Positions 8,529 through 16,800 of a stretch of 64,000 nt of DNA are shown here, one piece after another (position 1 is the stretch's first letter; each line of letters starts with the position of its first letter). The notes under the pieces are model-generated. The model saw only the letters and a list, made by a program, of their open reading frames with translations, ran no database searches and had not been told where the DNA came from. The translations under genes and the position numbers were made by a program. The DNA is from Streptomyces caelestis. Its GTDB lineage: Bacteria > Actinomycetota > Actinomycetes > Streptomycetales > Streptomycetaceae. The stretch covers positions 87,196 to 151,195 of the forward strand of contig NZ_LGCN01000108.1 of the NCBI RefSeq assembly GCF_001279005.1, given 5' to 3'.

Positions 8529-8747
8529 GGTCCTGCCCCCGCCCGACGGGGGCTCCCATTCCGTGTGGAAGGACCGCACCACCTCCTCCGTGTCCAGCAG
8601 CAGCCGCAGCCCGCCCGGCAGTCCGGCCTCCACGTGTCCCTGCTCCTCGGCCCCTTCGGGGAAGGCGAACCCGAGCCGCCGGTAGAAGGCGACGGAGGCG
8701 GCCATGTCCGAGACGACCATTCCGATGGCGTCGAATCGTGCGCTCAT
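8346..8747 (-). CDS. Glyoxalase/bleomycin-resistance (VOC) family protein
   Basis: 133 aa, one vicinal-oxygen-chelate domain made of two beta-alpha-beta-beta-beta repeats: [20 protein letters not shown] at the N-terminus and [20 protein letters not shown] at the C-terminus. The usual N-terminal metal ligand (HxxxxV) is here DAIGMVV, so metal binding cannot be assumed. Function within the superfamily (lyase, dioxygenase or drug binding) cannot be told. It converges on the AraC gene and overlaps its 3' extension. A TACGGT box 7 nt before ATG suggests a leaderless mRNA. Confidence 0.82.
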   Translation of the reverse strand: MSARFDAIGMVVSDMAASVAFYRRLGFAFPEGAEEQGHVEAGLPGGLRLLLDTEEVVRSFHTEWEPPSGGGRTSLALRCDSPAEVDALFAEMAGAGSRVELKPWDAVWGQRYAVLLDPDGNGVDLFAPLPAGD

Positions 8748-8754
8748 GCGGCCC

Positions 8755-8760
8755 ACCGTA
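8755..8760 (-). promoter_or_regulatory. -10 box TACGGT, leaderless start of glyoxalase gene
   Basis: On the minus strand TACGGT is followed by 7 nt and the ATG at 8747; no Shine-Dalgarno is present. Confidence 0.5.
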
Positions 8761-9030
8761 GGGCCGCGCCGCCACGCCGGTCTTGAAGGAATCGGACACG
8801 CGGGTTCGGAGCGGACCGGTTCGAGGAGCCGGCCGGTCCGGTCGCGGCCCCGGCCGCGGTCGTCGCCCCGGGACGCGGAGTCGGAGTCGCCGTGGACGAT
8901 CGTCGCGTCGTCGGTGGCCGGGAGGAGGCGGGCCGGATCCGAGTGCTGGGTGAACCCGGCGTGCGGCGGCCGGGCCATGACGGCGGTCCGCCGCCGCTCC
9001 CGGCCCTCGCTCCGCCCGGCGCCCGCCGCA

Positions 9031-9036
9031 TAGGCT
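9031..9036 (+). promoter_or_regulatory. -10 box TAGGCT, leaderless start of ThuA gene
   Basis: TAGGCT, then 7 nt, then ATG at 9044, with no ribosome-binding site between. Confidence 0.5.
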
Positions 9037-9043
9037 CGCGCCC

Positions 9044-9736
9044 ATGCCCGCCCTCGCACGCCCCGCCCTCCTCGTGTACACCCGCACCGCCGACTACCGG
9101 CACGACTCCATCCCCGCCGGTGTCGCCGCCCTGCGCGCCCTCGGCGACCTCACCGTCGACGCGACCGAGGACCCGGCCGCCCTCGAGGCGCCGCTCGACC
9201 GGTACGCCGCCGTCGTCTTCCTCTCCACCAGCGGCGAGGTGCTCACCCCCGCCGGGCGGGAGCGGCTCGCGGAGTACGTCGAGAGGGGCGGGGGATTCGC
9301 CGGGGTGCACGCCGCCGCCTGCACGGAGTACGACTGGCCGTACTACGGCGACCTCCTCGGCGCCCGCTTCGACCGGCACCCGGCCTTCCAGCCGGGCCGC
9401 GTCGTGACCGAGGACCACGACCACCCGGCGACCCGGCACCTGCCCGCCGTCTGGGACTTCACGGACGAGTGGTACGACTTCCGCACCGACCCGCGTGCCG
9501 CGGGAGTGCGGGTCCTGCTCCGCGCCGACGAGTCGTCGTACGAGGGAGCCGGGACGGGCCCCGGCCACCCGCTGGCGTGGTGCCGCGGCCAGGGCGCCGG
9601 GCGGGTCTTCTACACCGCGCTCGGCCACGTCGCCGAGGCCTACGGTGATCCCGCCTTCCGTGCCCACCTGCGCGGCGGGATCGGCTGGGCGGCCGGAGCG
9701 GGCGAGCGGGTCAGTCCGGGCGGTGGGCCGCCGTGA
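9044..9736 (+). CDS. ThuA-domain (class I GAT-like) protein
   Basis: 230 aa. A ThuA/trehalose-utilisation fold: ALLVYTRTADYRHDSIPAG at the start, AAVVFLSTSGEVLTPAGRE and GGGFAGVHAAACTEYDWPYY (the nucleophile-elbow-like region), then HPAT..LP..WDFTDEWYDF and the final GRVFYTALGHVAEAYGDPAF. Members are glutamine-amidotransferase-like domains used in sugar metabolism; the substrate is unknown. No signal peptide. Its end overlaps the convergent MFS gene by 26 bp. Confidence 0.87.
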   Translation: MPALARPALLVYTRTADYRHDSIPAGVAALRALGDLTVDATEDPAALEAPLDRYAAVVFLSTSGEVLTPAGRERLAEYVERGGGFAGVHAAACTEYDWPYYGDLLGARFDRHPAFQPGRVVTEDHDHPATRHLPAVWDFTDEWYDFRTDPRAAGVRVLLRADESSYEGAGTGPGHPLAWCRGQGAGRVFYTALGHVAEAYGDPAFRAHLRGGIGWAAGAGERVSPGGGPP

Positions 9737-10937
9737 CCTGATCGGCTCCCGGCAGGGCGCCGGCGCCGGACGAGGTGATCACCTCGGAGCGGCGGCCGTC
9801 CCGGTTCAGCAGGCCGCCGGTGAGGGCGAGGCCGAGGCCGGCCACGGCGAGGACGGCGCCGACCAGGGCGGGGGAGGTCCAGCCCCAGCCCGCCGAGAGG
9901 GCCAGCCCGCCGAGCCAGGCGCCGCCCGCGTTGGCCAGGTTGAAGGCGGAGTGGTTGGAGGCCGCCGCCATCGTCGGGGCGTCCTTCGCCTTGGCCATGA
10001 GCAGCATCTGGACGGGCGTGGTGATGAGGGAGCCCAGCGCGCCGATGAAGGTGATCGTCACCAGGGCGGGCCAGGTGCTGTGGACGGTGAAGGAGAACGT
10101 CACCAGCGCCGCGGCGAGCAGGGCGAGCCCCGCGTACAGCGTCGGGCGCAGCGCGCGGTCCGTGAGCGGGCCCGCGACCAGCGTGCCGAGCGTCATGCCG
10201 ACGCCGTAGAGCGCGAGGACCAGGGTGATCGAGGAGTCGGAGAGACCCGTCACGTTGGTCAGGACGGGGACCAGGTAGCTGTAGACGGCGAAGAAGCCGC
10301 CGAATCCCACCACGGCGACGGCCAGGCCGATCGCGACCTGCCGGTTGCCCATCGCCCGCAGCTCGTGCCGGATGCCGGACTGCCCGCCACGGGGCTGGTG
10401 GGGGACGAAGAGGGCCAGCGCGGCGAGGGCGGCGAGACCGATGACGGCGATCGCGAGGAAGGCGGACCGCCAGCCCAGCTGCTGGCCCAGGGCCGTGCCG
10501 GCCGGGACACCGACGATGTTGGCGACGGTGAGTCCGAGGAACATGCGCGAGACGGCCCGCGCGGCCCGGTCGGGGGCGACCAGCCGGGAGGCCACGACGG
10601 CGCCCACGCCGAACAGCGCCCCGTGCGGCAGCCCCGTCAGGAGGCGCGCGGCGAAGAGCGTGCCGTACGTGGGGGCCAGCGCGGACGCGACGTTCCCGAC
10701 CACGAACAGCCCGGTCAGGAGCAGCAGCAGCCGCTTGTGGGACATGCGCGCGCCGATGCCCGTCAGCACGGGGGCGCCGACGACGACGCCGAGCGCGTAG
10801 GCCGAGACGAGGTTGCCGGCGTCCGGCACGGAGACGCCGACCCCGTCGGCTATCTGGGGCAGCAGCCCCATGGTGGCGAACTCGGTCGTGCCGAGACCGA
10901 ACGCGACGACGGCCAGGGCCAGCAGAGCCAGTGGCAT
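9711..10937 (-). CDS. DHA1-type MFS efflux transporter
   Basis: 408 aa with 12 hydrophobic segments. It opens MPLALLALAVVAFGLGTTEF and carries the DHA1 drug:H+ antiporter motif region ALGVVVGAPVLTGIGARMSH-KR between helices 2 and 3, with a helix 5 region VGVPAGTALGQQLGWRSAF. It is similar in type to the arabinose/YdhP-like efflux permeases of streptomycetes; substrate unknown. ATG at 10937 follows GAAAGG at a rather long 12 nt. Its 3' end overlaps the ThuA gene. Confidence 0.85.
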   Translation of the reverse strand: MPLALLALAVVAFGLGTTEFATMGLLPQIADGVGVSVPDAGNLVSAYALGVVVGAPVLTGIGARMSHKRLLLLLTGLFVVGNVASALAPTYGTLFAARLLTGLPHGALFGVGAVVASRLVAPDRAARAVSRMFLGLTVANIVGVPAGTALGQQLGWRSAFLAIAVIGLAALAALALFVPHQPRGGQSGIRHELRAMGNRQVAIGLAVAVVGFGGFFAVYSYLVPVLTNVTGLSDSSITLVLALYGVGMTLGTLVAGPLTDRALRPTLYAGLALLAAALVTFSFTVHSTWPALVTITFIGALGSLITTPVQMLLMAKAKDAPTMAAASNHSAFNLANAGGAWLGGLALSAGWGWTSPALVGAVLAVAGLGLALTGGLLNRDGRRSEVITSSGAGALPGADQVTAAHRPD

Positions 10938-11275
10938 GGTGCGGGGAAACCTTTCGAAGACAGCGGGCCGGATCGGGGGAGGGGGGAAGGACCGAGGTCG
11001 TCCCCGGCTCTCGTGGCCGGTCGCGCTGCGCACCCTTGCACGGCGCACTCCGGGAGCGGGCAGGCCCATGGGCAGGGTAGGCCCACAAGGAGGGGAGCAA
11101 GGACGGCGGGCCGCGCATTCCAAGATCGGGCCGCACATCGCCGTGAGCTGTGTCACGGTCATGCCGCACCGGGCGGGGCGCCGGCCTTTGGCCCCGCTCG
11201 GCCGCCTCCCGGGAGCCGGGAGCCGTCGCCGGCCGGACGCCGGGGCGCGGCCGTGCCGGAGCGCGGCGCCGTCCG
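10938..11275. other. Intergenic region upstream of MFS gene, no gene seen
   Basis: About 340 bp between the MFS start and the LacI stop. It is GC-rich with short inverted repeats near 11175-11275 that may terminate the lacI-type transcript. No coding pattern that I can support on either strand. Confidence 0.5.
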
Positions 11276-12346
11276 TCAGCCGTGACCGCCCGCACCGGGC
11301 CCGGGAGGCGCCGTGCTCGCGCGTTCCACCAGCCGGGTCGACAGTTCCGTGCGGGTGCTCTCCGGGCGGTGGCCGTCCATCATGCGCAGCAGCAGCCGCA
11401 GGGACGTCGCCGCCATCTCGGACAGCGGCTGGCGGACCGTCGTCAGGGCCGGGGTGAGCCAGCGGGCCTCGGGCAGGTCGTCGTAGCCGACCACGCTCAT
11501 GTCGTCCGGTACGCGCAGACCGCGCGCGGCCAGGGCCTCGTAGACGCCCAGCGCCATCCGGTCCGCGCAGACGAAGACGGCCGTGGGCGGCTCGGGAAGG
11601 TCGAGGAGCTCGCACAGCCGGCGGCCGGCCGCGTCCCGCCCGGAGTCGGCGTGCCGGACGTACTCGGGGCGGTGCCGCACGCCCGCCGCGGCGAGGGCCG
11701 AGCGGTAACCGGCGATCCGCGCGTCGGCGCACAGCGTGTGCCGCTGTCCGGCGACGACCGCGATGCGCTCGTGCCCCAGCGCCAGCAGGTGCTCGGTCGC
11801 CGTCACCCCGCCCCGCCAGTTCGCCGCGCCCACCGAGACCACGCCCGCCGGCGGTTCGAGCACCGGGTCGATCATCACGAACGGGATGCGGTGCTGGGCG
11901 AGCCACGCGTACTGCGGCTCGCTCAGCTCGGCCAGGTGGAACAGCACCCCCGACGAACCCCGCAGGACGAGTTTGTCCAGCCAGCCCCGCTCCGGACGCT
12001 CCGGCCGCTCCGCACGGCTCCGCGTCAGGGCCGCCGAGACGACGAGCTCGAGACCCGCGTCGTGCGCCGCCTCCTCCGCACCGTGCAGCACCGCGCCCGA
12101 CCCAGAGGTCTCCAGCGAGTGCACCACGAGGTCCACCAGACGAGGCGCCCGCCCGCCGTCGAACCGGGGTCTCCTGATGTACCCGAGCCGGTCCAGTGCC
12201 TCGGTGACGCGGCGGCGGGTCTCGGGGGCCACGTCCTCGCGGCCGTTGACCACCTTGGACGCGGTCGGCACGGACACCCCCGCCTCGCGGGCCACCACCG
12301 CCAGCGTCGGCCCCGCCGTCACGTTGGCACTCCCCGCACGGACCAT
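11276..12346 (-). CDS. LacI-family transcriptional regulator
   Basis: 356 aa. The N-terminal HTH is PTLAVVAREAGVSVPTASKV-VNG followed by hinge VAPETRRRVTEALDRLGYI. The effector domain has FVMIDPVLEPPAGVVSVGAA, HLLALGHERIAVVAG, FVCADRMALGVYEALAARGL and DDMSVVGYDDLPEARWLTPA, all typical. The ligand is probably a sugar. A GAGAGGTGG ribosome-binding site precedes the ATG, and a palindromic LacI operator lies just upstream over its own promoter. It is divergent from the carboxylesterase gene. Confidence 0.9.
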   Translation of the reverse strand: MVRAGSANVTAGPTLAVVAREAGVSVPTASKVVNGREDVAPETRRRVTEALDRLGYIRRPRFDGGRAPRLVDLVVHSLETSGSGAVLHGAEEAAHDAGLELVVSAALTRSRAERPERPERGWLDKLVLRGSSGVLFHLAELSEPQYAWLAQHRIPFVMIDPVLEPPAGVVSVGAANWRGGVTATEHLLALGHERIAVVAGQRHTLCADARIAGYRSALAAAGVRHRPEYVRHADSGRDAAGRRLCELLDLPEPPTAVFVCADRMALGVYEALAARGLRVPDDMSVVGYDDLPEARWLTPALTTVRQPLSEMAATSLRLLLRMMDGHRPESTRTELSTRLVERASTAPPGPGAGGHG

Positions 12347-12368
12347 CGAGTATCCACCTCTCCGAATA

Positions 12369-12380
12369 GAAAGCGCTTCC
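12369..12380. promoter_or_regulatory. LacI-type operator GGAAGCGCTTTC
   Basis: Near-palindrome around AAGCGCTT, the core of Streptomyces LacI-family sites, placed immediately downstream of a minus-strand -10 box TACAGT (12382-12387) that would serve the LacI gene. Autorepression is the natural reading; the site could also affect the divergent esterase. Confidence 0.6.
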
Positions 12381-12521
12381 TACTGTAGGTCCGGCACACC
12401 GGGGCGGGAAGAACTCTCACGTGGACGCGGGAATACCGAAGAGCCGTGCGGTGCTCCCGTGTTACCGGCGGGTCCGTCCGGTGCGCGACGCGGCGCGCCG
12501 CGGTGAAGGGCTGGTGGGCAC

Positions 12522-14063
12522 ATGACGGCAGACCGGGAGCACCCCGTGACCGGAACCCCGTACGGCGCCGTGCGCGGCCGCTGGGAGCGGGGCGTGGCCG
12601 TCTTCCGTGGCATCCCCTACGCGGCGCCCCCCTTCGGCCCCCGCCGCTTCCGGCCCCCGGCCCCGCCGGACCGCTGGGACGGCGTACGGGAGGCCGCCGA
12701 CTTCGGGCCGACGGCCCCCAAGCCCCCGTACTCGGAGGCCTTCGCCCAGTACCTGTCCGATCCGGCCGTCCCCGGCGACGACTGCCTCAACCTCAACGTG
12801 TGGACCCCCGACCCCGCCCCCGGCGCCCGCCTCCCCGTCCTCGTGTGGCTCCACGGCGGCGCCCTGACCAGGGGCTCCTCGGCGGTCCCCGTCTACGACG
12901 GCCACACCTTCGCCCGCGACGGGGTGGTGTTCGTGTCGGTCAACTACCGCCTCGGCGTCGAGGGCTACGGCCTCTTCCCGGACGCCCCCGCCAACCCCGG
13001 CCTGCGCGACCAGCTCGCCGCGCTGCACTGGGTCCACACGTCGATCGGGGCCTTCGGCGGCGACCCGGACCGCATCACTCTCGGCGGCCAGTCCGCCGGA
13101 GCGATCAGCACGGGCGCGCTGATCGCCGCACCGCAGGCCCGGGGACTGGTCCGCCGGGCCGTCCTGCAGAGCGGCCCGCCCGAGGCCACCGACCGCGACA
13201 AGGTGCGCCGCGTGGTCCGCCGCATGGCGAACCGCCTGAAGGTCCCCGCCACCGCCGAGGCCTTCGCCGCCGTCGACCGCGACCGGTTGCTCCGTGTCCA
13301 GGCCGACATCGGCCGCCTCGGCAGCCCGGTGCTCGGCGGCCCCGCCTTCGGCATCGTCACCGACGGCGACCTGGTCCCGCGCGACCCCCTGGAGGCCCTC
13401 ACCGACGGCGCGGCCCCCGGCGTGGAGCTGCTGACCGGCTGGACCCGCGACGAGTACCGCCTGTGGCTCGTCCCCGGCGGCCTGGTGGACCGCGTCGACC
13501 GCCTCGGCGCTCTCGCCCTCGCCGGCGCGATGGCCCGCTGCCGCTGCGGCAGCGAGGTCCCGCGCGGCTACCGCGCCCTGCGCCCGGACGCCGGCACCGC
13601 GGAACTCGTCGGCCAGCTGGTCACCGACCACCTGCTCCGCCTCCCCCTGCACCGTCTGGCCGACGGCCGCCGAGCCCCGTCGTACGTCTACGAGTTCGCC
13701 TGGCCCTCCCGCCGCCCCGGCCTGGGCGCCTGCCACGCCCTGGAACTCGGCTTCGTCTTCGACAGCGGCGATTCACCGGACGCCCGCAAACTCGCGGGCG
13801 AGGGAGCGCCGCGGGACCTGGCCGACGCGATGCACGGGGCGTGGGTGCGCTTCGTCACCGACGGCTCGCCGGGCTGGGAGCGCTGGGACGCGGGGCATCC
13901 CGTACAGGTCTTCGGCGACGGCGACCCGCACGTCGAACACGGCCCCCGGGACCGCGCACTCGCCCTGTGGGCCGCCCCCGGGGCCCCGGAGCCCGCCACG
14001 TCCCCCGAACTCCGCTCGGTCGTCCGCCGCCTGCGCCACAGCGGCGCACTGCGCCGCACCTGA
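12522..14063 (+). CDS. Type-B carboxylesterase
   Basis: 513 aa. Diagnostic alpha/beta-hydrolase blocks in order: VFRGIPYAAPPFGPRRFRPP, DDCLNLNVWTPD, LVWLHGGALTRGSS (oxyanion hole), VNYRLGVEGYG and ITLGGQSAGAIS with the nucleophile Ser in GQSAG. The acid is expected near GWTRDEYR; the His is likely CHALELGFVF. No signal peptide, so it is cytosolic. It hydrolyses carboxylic esters; the natural substrate is unknown. A 161-bp copy of its 3' end plus downstream DNA occurs at 15462-15622. Divergent LacI gene with an operator between. Confidence 0.9.
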   Translation: MTADREHPVTGTPYGAVRGRWERGVAVFRGIPYAAPPFGPRRFRPPAPPDRWDGVREAADFGPTAPKPPYSEAFAQYLSDPAVPGDDCLNLNVWTPDPAPGARLPVLVWLHGGALTRGSSAVPVYDGHTFARDGVVFVSVNYRLGVEGYGLFPDAPANPGLRDQLAALHWVHTSIGAFGGDPDRITLGGQSAGAISTGALIAAPQARGLVRRAVLQSGPPEATDRDKVRRVVRRMANRLKVPATAEAFAAVDRDRLLRVQADIGRLGSPVLGGPAFGIVTDGDLVPRDPLEALTDGAAPGVELLTGWTRDEYRLWLVPGGLVDRVDRLGALALAGAMARCRCGSEVPRGYRALRPDAGTAELVGQLVTDHLLRLPLHRLADGRRAPSYVYEFAWPSRRPGLGACHALELGFVFDSGDSPDARKLAGEGAPRDLADAMHGAWVRFVTDGSPGWERWDAGHPVQVFGDGDPHVEHGPRDRALALWAAPGAPEPATSPELRSVVRRLRHSGALRRT

Positions 14064-14086
14064 CCCGGGCGCACGGCCGGGCGGGT
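13926..14086 (+). repeat. 161-bp direct repeat, copy 1 (esterase 3' end)
   Basis: Begins CCGCACGTCGAACACGG inside the esterase, includes its stop codon and ends GGCCGGGCGGGT in intergenic DNA. It matches 15462-15622 over the same length with about a dozen mismatches by eye. The two copies bracket the SDR-MerR gene pair. Confidence 0.85.
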
Positions 14087-14175
14087 CGATCCCGCGGGAT
14101 GCGAGACGCCGGGGCGCCGCCTGTCCGGGAGAAGCGGGGAACGGACCGGCTCGTCCCGCTCCCCGGAAGAATCTT

Positions 14176-14199
14176 GACCTTGACGCCGGCGGCAAGGTC
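14176..14199 (+). promoter_or_regulatory. MerR-type operator GACCTTG-N10-CAAGGTC
   Basis: A perfect 7-bp dyad with a 10-bp spacer lying just after TTGACC (14174-14179) and before CACGAT (14201-14206), i.e. inside an over-long promoter spacer, the hallmark of MerR-controlled promoters. The MerR gene is the second gene of this unit. Confidence 0.65.
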
Positions 14200-14213
14200 G
14201 CACGATGGCCGGC

Positions 14214-14972
14214 ATGAACAGCAGCGCAGCGCACAGCAGCAGGGTCGTCGTCGTCACCGGAGCGGGCACCGGCATCGGCCGGGCCACCGCCCGCGCCTTC
14301 GCCGCCGGAGGTGACCGTGTGGTCGCCGTAGGACGGCGGAGCGCACCACTCACGGAGACCGCGACCGGACACGACCGGATCACGCCCCTGCCCGCCGACA
14401 TCACCGCCGAGGGCGAACCCGAGCGGATCGTGCGGGCCGTGGTGGAGGCGCACGGCCGACTGGACGTACTGGTCAACAACGCCGGCATCGTGCGCGGCGG
14501 CGCCCTCGGCACGCTGACGCCGGAGACGATCACGGACCAGCTCGCCACCAACCTCGTCGCCCCCGTCCTGCTGGCCCAGGCCGCGCTGCCGTACCTGGAG
14601 GCGTCGGGTGGAGTGATCGTCAACGTCAGCACCTCGGTGGGACAGCGGGCCTGGCCGGGCGGTTCGGTCTACGCGGCGACCAAGACCGCCCTGGAACTGC
14701 TCACCCGCAGCTGGGCGGTCGAACTGGCGCCCCGCGGCGTCCGGGTGGTGGCGGTCGCCCCCGGAGCGATCGACACCCCCATCGGCGAGCACCAGGGCCT
14801 GACACCGGAGCGGAGGGCCGCGGTGCGGGAGTGGCAGCTGGCGCACACCCCGCTGGCCCGCGTCGGCCGTCCCGAGGAGGTGGCCTGGGCGATCACCCGA
14901 CTCGCCTCACCCGCGGCCTCTTTCGTCACCGGAGCGGTGCTCCCGGTCGACGGCGGAGCGGTCGTGGCGTGA
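14214..14972 (+). CDS. SDR-family oxidoreductase
   Basis: 252 aa. Classical short-chain dehydrogenase: cofactor motif VVVVTGAGTGIGRATARAFA, NNAGIVRGG, catalytic Ser in VNVSTSVGQ, YAATK (Tyr/Lys of YxxxK) and a C-terminal ASFVTGAVLPVDGG. Likely NADPH-preferring, since an Arg pair (VGRRS) follows the second beta strand. Substrate unknown. ATG 14214 is preferred over ATG 14205 because the MerR operator and a CACGAT -10 box place the transcript start near 14214; 14205 would fall at the box itself. Stop is followed within 26 bp by the MerR gene start. Confidence 0.88.
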   Translation: MNSSAAHSSRVVVVTGAGTGIGRATARAFAAGGDRVVAVGRRSAPLTETATGHDRITPLPADITAEGEPERIVRAVVEAHGRLDVLVNNAGIVRGGALGTLTPETITDQLATNLVAPVLLAQAALPYLEASGGVIVNVSTSVGQRAWPGGSVYAATKTALELLTRSWAVELAPRGVRVVAVAPGAIDTPIGEHQGLTPERRAAVREWQLAHTPLARVGRPEEVAWAITRLASPAASFVTGAVLPVDGGAVVA

Positions 14973-14998
14973 TAGGAGTGAGCCGGGAGGTGGGACGG

Positions 14999-15370
14999 AT
15001 GCGGATCGGTGAGCTGGCCGAGGCGGCCGGGACGACCGCCCGTGCGCTGCGGCACTACGAGCAGGCCGGGCTGATCTCCTCCGAACGGGCCGCCAACGGC
15101 TACCGCGTCTACGAGGAGCGGACCGTCGTACGGGTCCGCAACATCCGGTACCTGCTGGCCGCCGGACTCACCCTGGACGACGTGCGCGTGTTCCTGCCCT
15201 GCCTGGACGGCGACGTGGCAGCCGCACCTCCCTCCGCCAAGGGGCTGAGGGTCGCGCGGGAACGGCTGGCGGTCCTCGACGCGCGCATCGCCGCCCAGAC
15301 CGAGGCCCGCGACCGCCTGGAGGTCGCGCTCCGGGAGCGGACCGGCGACCGGATCCGCCCGGTGGCCTGA
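14999..15370 (+). CDS. MerR-family regulator of the adjacent SDR gene
   Basis: 123 aa: RIGELAEAAGTTARALRHYE as HTH, then QAGLISSERAANGYRVYEER wing and a short dimerisation helix RVARERLAVLDARIAAQTEA. No Cys cluster typical of metal sensors is present, so it probably senses an organic ligand. GGGAGG lies 8 nt before ATG. It is co-transcribed with the SDR gene and the operator at 14176-14199 is its probable site. Confidence 0.87.
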   Translation: MRIGELAEAAGTTARALRHYEQAGLISSERAANGYRVYEERTVVRVRNIRYLLAAGLTLDDVRVFLPCLDGDVAAAPPSAKGLRVARERLAVLDARIAAQTEARDRLEVALRERTGDRIRPVA

Positions 15371-15461
15371 CGAGGGCGCCCACCGACATCCGGTTTCCCG
15401 TACGGGGCGCCGGGCTCAGGAACGGTCGAACCAGTGGCCGATCGGACGATCGGGGCACGAT

Positions 15462-15622
15462 CCGCACGTCGAACACGGCCCCGGGTACCGCGCACTCGCC
15501 CTGTGGGCCGCCCCCGGGGCCCCGGAGCCCGCCACGTCCCCCGAACTCCGCTCGGTCGTCCGCCGCCTGCGCCGCGCCGGCGCGCTCCGCCGTGACCGAC
15601 CCGGGCGCACGGCCGGGCGGGT
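15462..15622 (+). pseudogene. 161-bp direct repeat, copy 2: fragment of carboxylesterase 3' end
   Basis: Reads DPHVEHG, RALALWAAPGAPEPATSPEL and RSVVRRLRR in frame, like the end of the esterase at 12522-14063, but has no start and has lost the stop codon (CGTGACCGA instead of CGCACCTGA). The matching intergenic tail shows this is a DNA duplication, not an independent domain. Confidence 0.8.
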
Positions 15623-15685
15623 GCTCCCGACGGCCGGGGCAGGCCCGTGGTCCACGGGACGCCGGGCCGGCCCGGCGGGCCTCGC

Positions 15686-16717
15686 CTACCGGTGTGCGGG
15701 CCGCATGTCGCCGTCGTACACGGTGCGGTAGTCCGGGACGACGATCCGGGAGGCCGCAGACGCCTTCCCGACCTGGGCGAGGAAGGCGTCGAGGTCCATC
15801 GCCGGGTCGCGGACCGGGGAACCGGTCAACGGCAGCTCGAAGTTGTCCCAGTGGACGGGGACGACGACACCGGGGGCCTCCAGGGCGTCCAGCAGCCGGG
15901 GCACGTAGCGGTGGGTGGTGCCGGTGGCGGTGGGTACGGCGATCATCGCGAGGTCGGGGCGCAGGCCCCGCACCGCCCGCTCGGAGAAGTCGCTGGCCCC
16001 CATGAGGAACGCCGACGGGCCGTGCTCCCCGGCCGTGACCTGGAAGGCCAGGGTGTCGCCCTCGGGCAGGTCCGCGATGGTGCCGGGAACCTTCGCCGGC
16101 GGGGCGTTCAGCGTGCCCGGCGCGAAGTACGCGCAGTTCTTGTTGCGGCTGTGCAGGCCGGGCACGACCTCGACGGTGACCGTGCCGATGTCCAGCACCT
16201 CGCCGCCCTTCACCACGGAGATCTGTCCCGGGTCGACTCCGAGGGCGGTGAGCAGGTGGTACGTGGTCTCGGTGCCGATGACGCGGGCGCCGGTGGTCTT
16301 GGCGATGTAGGGCACGTCAGCGAGGTGGTCCCAGTGGGAGTGGCTCACCAGCACCAGCTCGGGACGGCCGATGTGCGCGTCCACGACGGTGGGATCCGTT
16401 GTCAGTTCGGTCTTCGGGTCGAGACCGTCGTCGAACAGTCCGGTGCGGAAACGGGTGAGGTAGGGGTCGAAGAGCACGGTGCGGCCGCCCACGTCGATGC
16501 GCCAGCCCGCGGTGCCGAGCCAGCGGAACGACACGGAACGGGCGGCCCGCTCACCGCCTCGGTCGCGGCCGGCGGTCGCGGTGGCCGCTGCGGCCGATGC
16601 GGCCGGGATCAGCGGGGCCGCCGCACCGAGCGTGGCGCCCCGCAGCACCGTACGGCGGTCGAGCCCGCGACGGGGGGAGGCGCCCGGTCCGTCCGGGGCG
16701 TGTATGTCCTGGGTCAT
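15686..16717 (-). CDS. Tat-exported metallo-beta-lactamase-fold hydrolase
   Basis: 343 aa. Twin-arginine signal: RRGLDRRTVLRGATLGAAAP with Ala-rich h-region. The MBL zinc motif HxHxDH is present as SHSHWDHL, with further likely ligands in PGLHSRNKNCAYF and VPVHWDNF. The layout resembles the L-ascorbate-6-phosphate-lactonase/UlaG-like and RomA-like branch of the superfamily. It should act outside the membrane with two metal ions; substrate unknown. A CAAGGG dyad lies just upstream of its start. Confidence 0.87.
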   Translation of the reverse strand: MTQDIHAPDGPGASPRRGLDRRTVLRGATLGAAAPLIPAASAAAATATAGRDRGGERAARSVSFRWLGTAGWRIDVGGRTVLFDPYLTRFRTGLFDDGLDPKTELTTDPTVVDAHIGRPELVLVSHSHWDHLADVPYIAKTTGARVIGTETTYHLLTALGVDPGQISVVKGGEVLDIGTVTVEVVPGLHSRNKNCAYFAPGTLNAPPAKVPGTIADLPEGDTLAFQVTAGEHGPSAFLMGASDFSERAVRGLRPDLAMIAVPTATGTTHRYVPRLLDALEAPGVVVPVHWDNFELPLTGSPVRDPAMDLDAFLAQVGKASAASRIVVPDYRTVYDGDMRPAHR

Positions 16718-16730
16718 GGCGTCAGCAGAT

Positions 16731-16749
16731 CAAGGGGTGAAGTCCCTTG
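16731..16749. promoter_or_regulatory. CAAGGG-N7-CCCTTG dyad upstream of MBL gene
   Basis: A 19-bp perfect dyad 14 bp before the MBL start codon on the minus strand, overlapping a possible -35 TTGGAC. It resembles MerR-type dyads in geometry; no regulator gene is adjacent except the MerR at 15.0 kb. Confidence 0.4.
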
Positions 16750-16800
16750 TCCAAGACCGGAGTCGGGCACCTCCGATACGCGAACGCATATGTGTCCCGG

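Noticed and set aside
8765..9030. Minus-strand frame MARPPHAGFTQHSDPARLLP joined to the glyoxalase
   Set aside because: The glyoxalase has its own leaderless promoter at 8755-8760, and the extension has no recognisable domain.
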